From LC029 sp036676475 (GTDB lineage Bacteria; Bacillota; Bacilli; Aneurinibacillales; RAOX-1), in the NCBI GenBank assembly GCA_036676475.1, contig JAKFCU010000013.1:1-13624 (forward strand): 13,624 nt of DNA, in the 5' to 3' direction. The notes under the pieces are model-generated. The model had not been told where the DNA came from, did no database searches, and saw nothing but the letters and a program-made list of their open reading frames with translations. Numbering within the stretch: position 1 is the stretch's first letter; each line of letters opens with the position of its first letter. Positions 13,023 through 13,624 of this stretch are shown here, piece after piece. The translations under genes were made by a program, and so were the position numbers.

Positions 13023-13624
13023 ATGAACAAAAACATTAAAGCTATTCGTGGAGGACAAATCACTCCGATCCCTACCACGCTGGCACCGGAATGCATCCGG
13101 GTCCAGAAAGTCTGGGACTGGACTGTCAGCCAAAACCAGCAACAGTTTGATATCGCCCCACCGGCTGAATGCTCCGCAGCCATTGCCGCTTTTATGGCAG
13201 CAAATCCAGGAGTTCCGTTAATTGCAAGCTGTACCACGCCAACACCTGATCTGTCCGTCCCCATTGTCCCCTCGCCAGCACCCGTCTTTTGCCCTCCAGA
13301 CGAATTGTGCTGCGTTGAAATTGGTCGCGAGCCGGTTACGCTGCCAGGCAATATACCGGCGCAATTGGTAGCTATCGTTAACAGCGTACCGCTAACCATT
13401 ACGATCACAGATCCAGCCGGCAATGTCATTTGCGGACCTTTCACAACGATTGTAAAGCTGTTCCAGAAAGATGTACTGTGCGCCCCTGAGGGAACAAGTG
13501 TCCTCTGCCGCATCACGCAAGTCGTTTGCGACTCGATTGTCCTCAGCAGTACCCAAATCATAGCCAATGTAGCCATCTGTAAGGAACTCCAAGTAGAAGC
13601 AGAAGTCAAGCTGGAGGTGCTTGC
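13023..13624 (+). CDS. Cys-rich, possibly spore-surface protein, N-terminal part (runs off right edge)
   Basis: Open to the window edge, with 200 full codons visible. I do not recognise a named family. Seen: a charged N-terminus without signal peptide (MNKNIKAIRGGQITPIP), the segment CIRVQKVWDWTV, a Pro/Ala/Thr-rich stretch, and strand-like segments VPLTITITDPAG and VLSSTQIIANVA. There are eleven cysteines, including an adjacent pair (LCC), spread over the protein. Cys-rich, Val/Ile-rich proteins without secretion signal are common among cross-linked spore coat and exosporium proteins, and a sigma-K-like promoter lies upstream, so a spore structural role is likely (inference). An ATG nine bases upstream (13014) is also in frame, but GGAAGGA (13004-13010) nearly abuts it and suits the ATG at 13023 better. 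Its composition is GC-richer (33 of 60 at 13141-13200) than the glycan genes, more like a resident gene. Confidence 0.7.
   Translation, partial: MNKNIKAIRGGQITPIPTTLAPECIRVQKVWDWTVSQNQQQFDIAPPAECSAAIAAFMAANPGVPLIASCTTPTPDLSVPIVPSPAPVFCPPDELCCVEIGREPVTLPGNIPAQLVAIVNSVPLTITITDPAGNVICGPFTTIVKLFQKDVLCAPEGTSVLCRITQVVCDSIVLSSTQIIANVAICKELQVEAEVKLEVL

Noticed and set aside
12766..13023. Minus-strand frame of 85 residues between the divergent genes
   Set aside because: It would cover the likely promoter of the right-edge gene. It starts antisense to that gene's ATG region and has no recognisable motif.
12995..13609. Minus-strand frame of 204 residues at the right edge
   Set aside because: It is antisense to the open plus-strand Cys-rich frame, which has a Shine-Dalgarno, a promoter-like site and a more protein-like composition. 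The antisense reading is rich in Ser/Thr/Gly/Trp without motifs.
1..13624. Insertion sequences, tRNA/rRNA genes, phage or CRISPR modules marking an acquired island
   Set aside because: I saw no transposase or integrase frame, no terminal inverted repeats with target duplications, and no structured RNA gene. The case for transfer rests only on uneven base composition.

Overview
The window looks like a spore-surface and glycan-biosynthesis island from an endospore-forming member of the Bacillota (Bacillales; I cannot name the genus). The evidence is a collagen-like protein at the left edge with Gly-Pro-Gln-Gly-Thr-Glu repeats behind an N-terminal domain of the type seen in Bacillus/Paenibacillus collagen-like proteins, a small exosporium-protein-like gene in the middle, strong Gram-positive ribosome binding sites, several TTG/GTG starts, and CATAnnnTA boxes resembling late mother-cell (sigma-K) -10 elements. 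Base composition is uneven: 15 of 60 bases are G/C at 2461-2520, against 33 of 60 at 13141-13200. This fits a mosaic of acquired blocks.

Layout, left to right. 1-566 (-): 5' part of a collagen-like gene running off the left edge. 1052-1780 (-): a glucose-1-phosphate thymidylyltransferase (rmlA/rfbA type) without its usual rml partners. 2112-2759 (+): an isolated, AT-rich DUF1796 papain-like cysteine peptidase gene. 2991-4763 (-): a GT2 + GT4 glycosyltransferase pair. 5060-5473 (-): exosporium-protein-C-like structural protein between two terminators. 5731-10415 (-): a compact five-gene operon. 10616-12304 (-): a protein joining a LamG-type lectin-like domain to a GT4 glycosyltransferase. 12417-12761 (-): a short protein with an FG-GAP/VCBS-like Asp-rich loop. 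13023 to the right edge (+): a Cys-rich unrecognised protein.

The five-gene operon is the clearest biochemical unit. In transcription order it encodes a UDP-GlcNAc 2-epimerase-type enzyme, a CapE/WbjB-type 4,6-dehydratase/5-epimerase, an RmlD-like reductase without a cupin tail, a second extended SDR of the GDP-6-deoxy-mannose reductase type, and a PAPS-dependent sulfotransferase. The first three match the WbvB-WbvR-WbvD route to UDP-N-acetyl-L-quinovosamine (via UDP-L-RhaNAc) better than the CapE-CapF-CapG route to UDP-L-FucNAc, because the reductase resembles RmlD and lacks the CapF cupin domain. The sulfotransferase suggests that the sugar or its carrier is sulfated.

Working model (inference): an amino-deoxy-L-hexose, and possibly a dTDP-sugar, are made and transferred by the GT2, GT4 and LamG-GT4 enzymes to spore-surface proteins such as the Thr-rich collagen-like protein, possibly followed by sulfation. 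The sequence does not prove that the glycan is spore-borne. A secreted or capsular polysaccharide is the main alternative.
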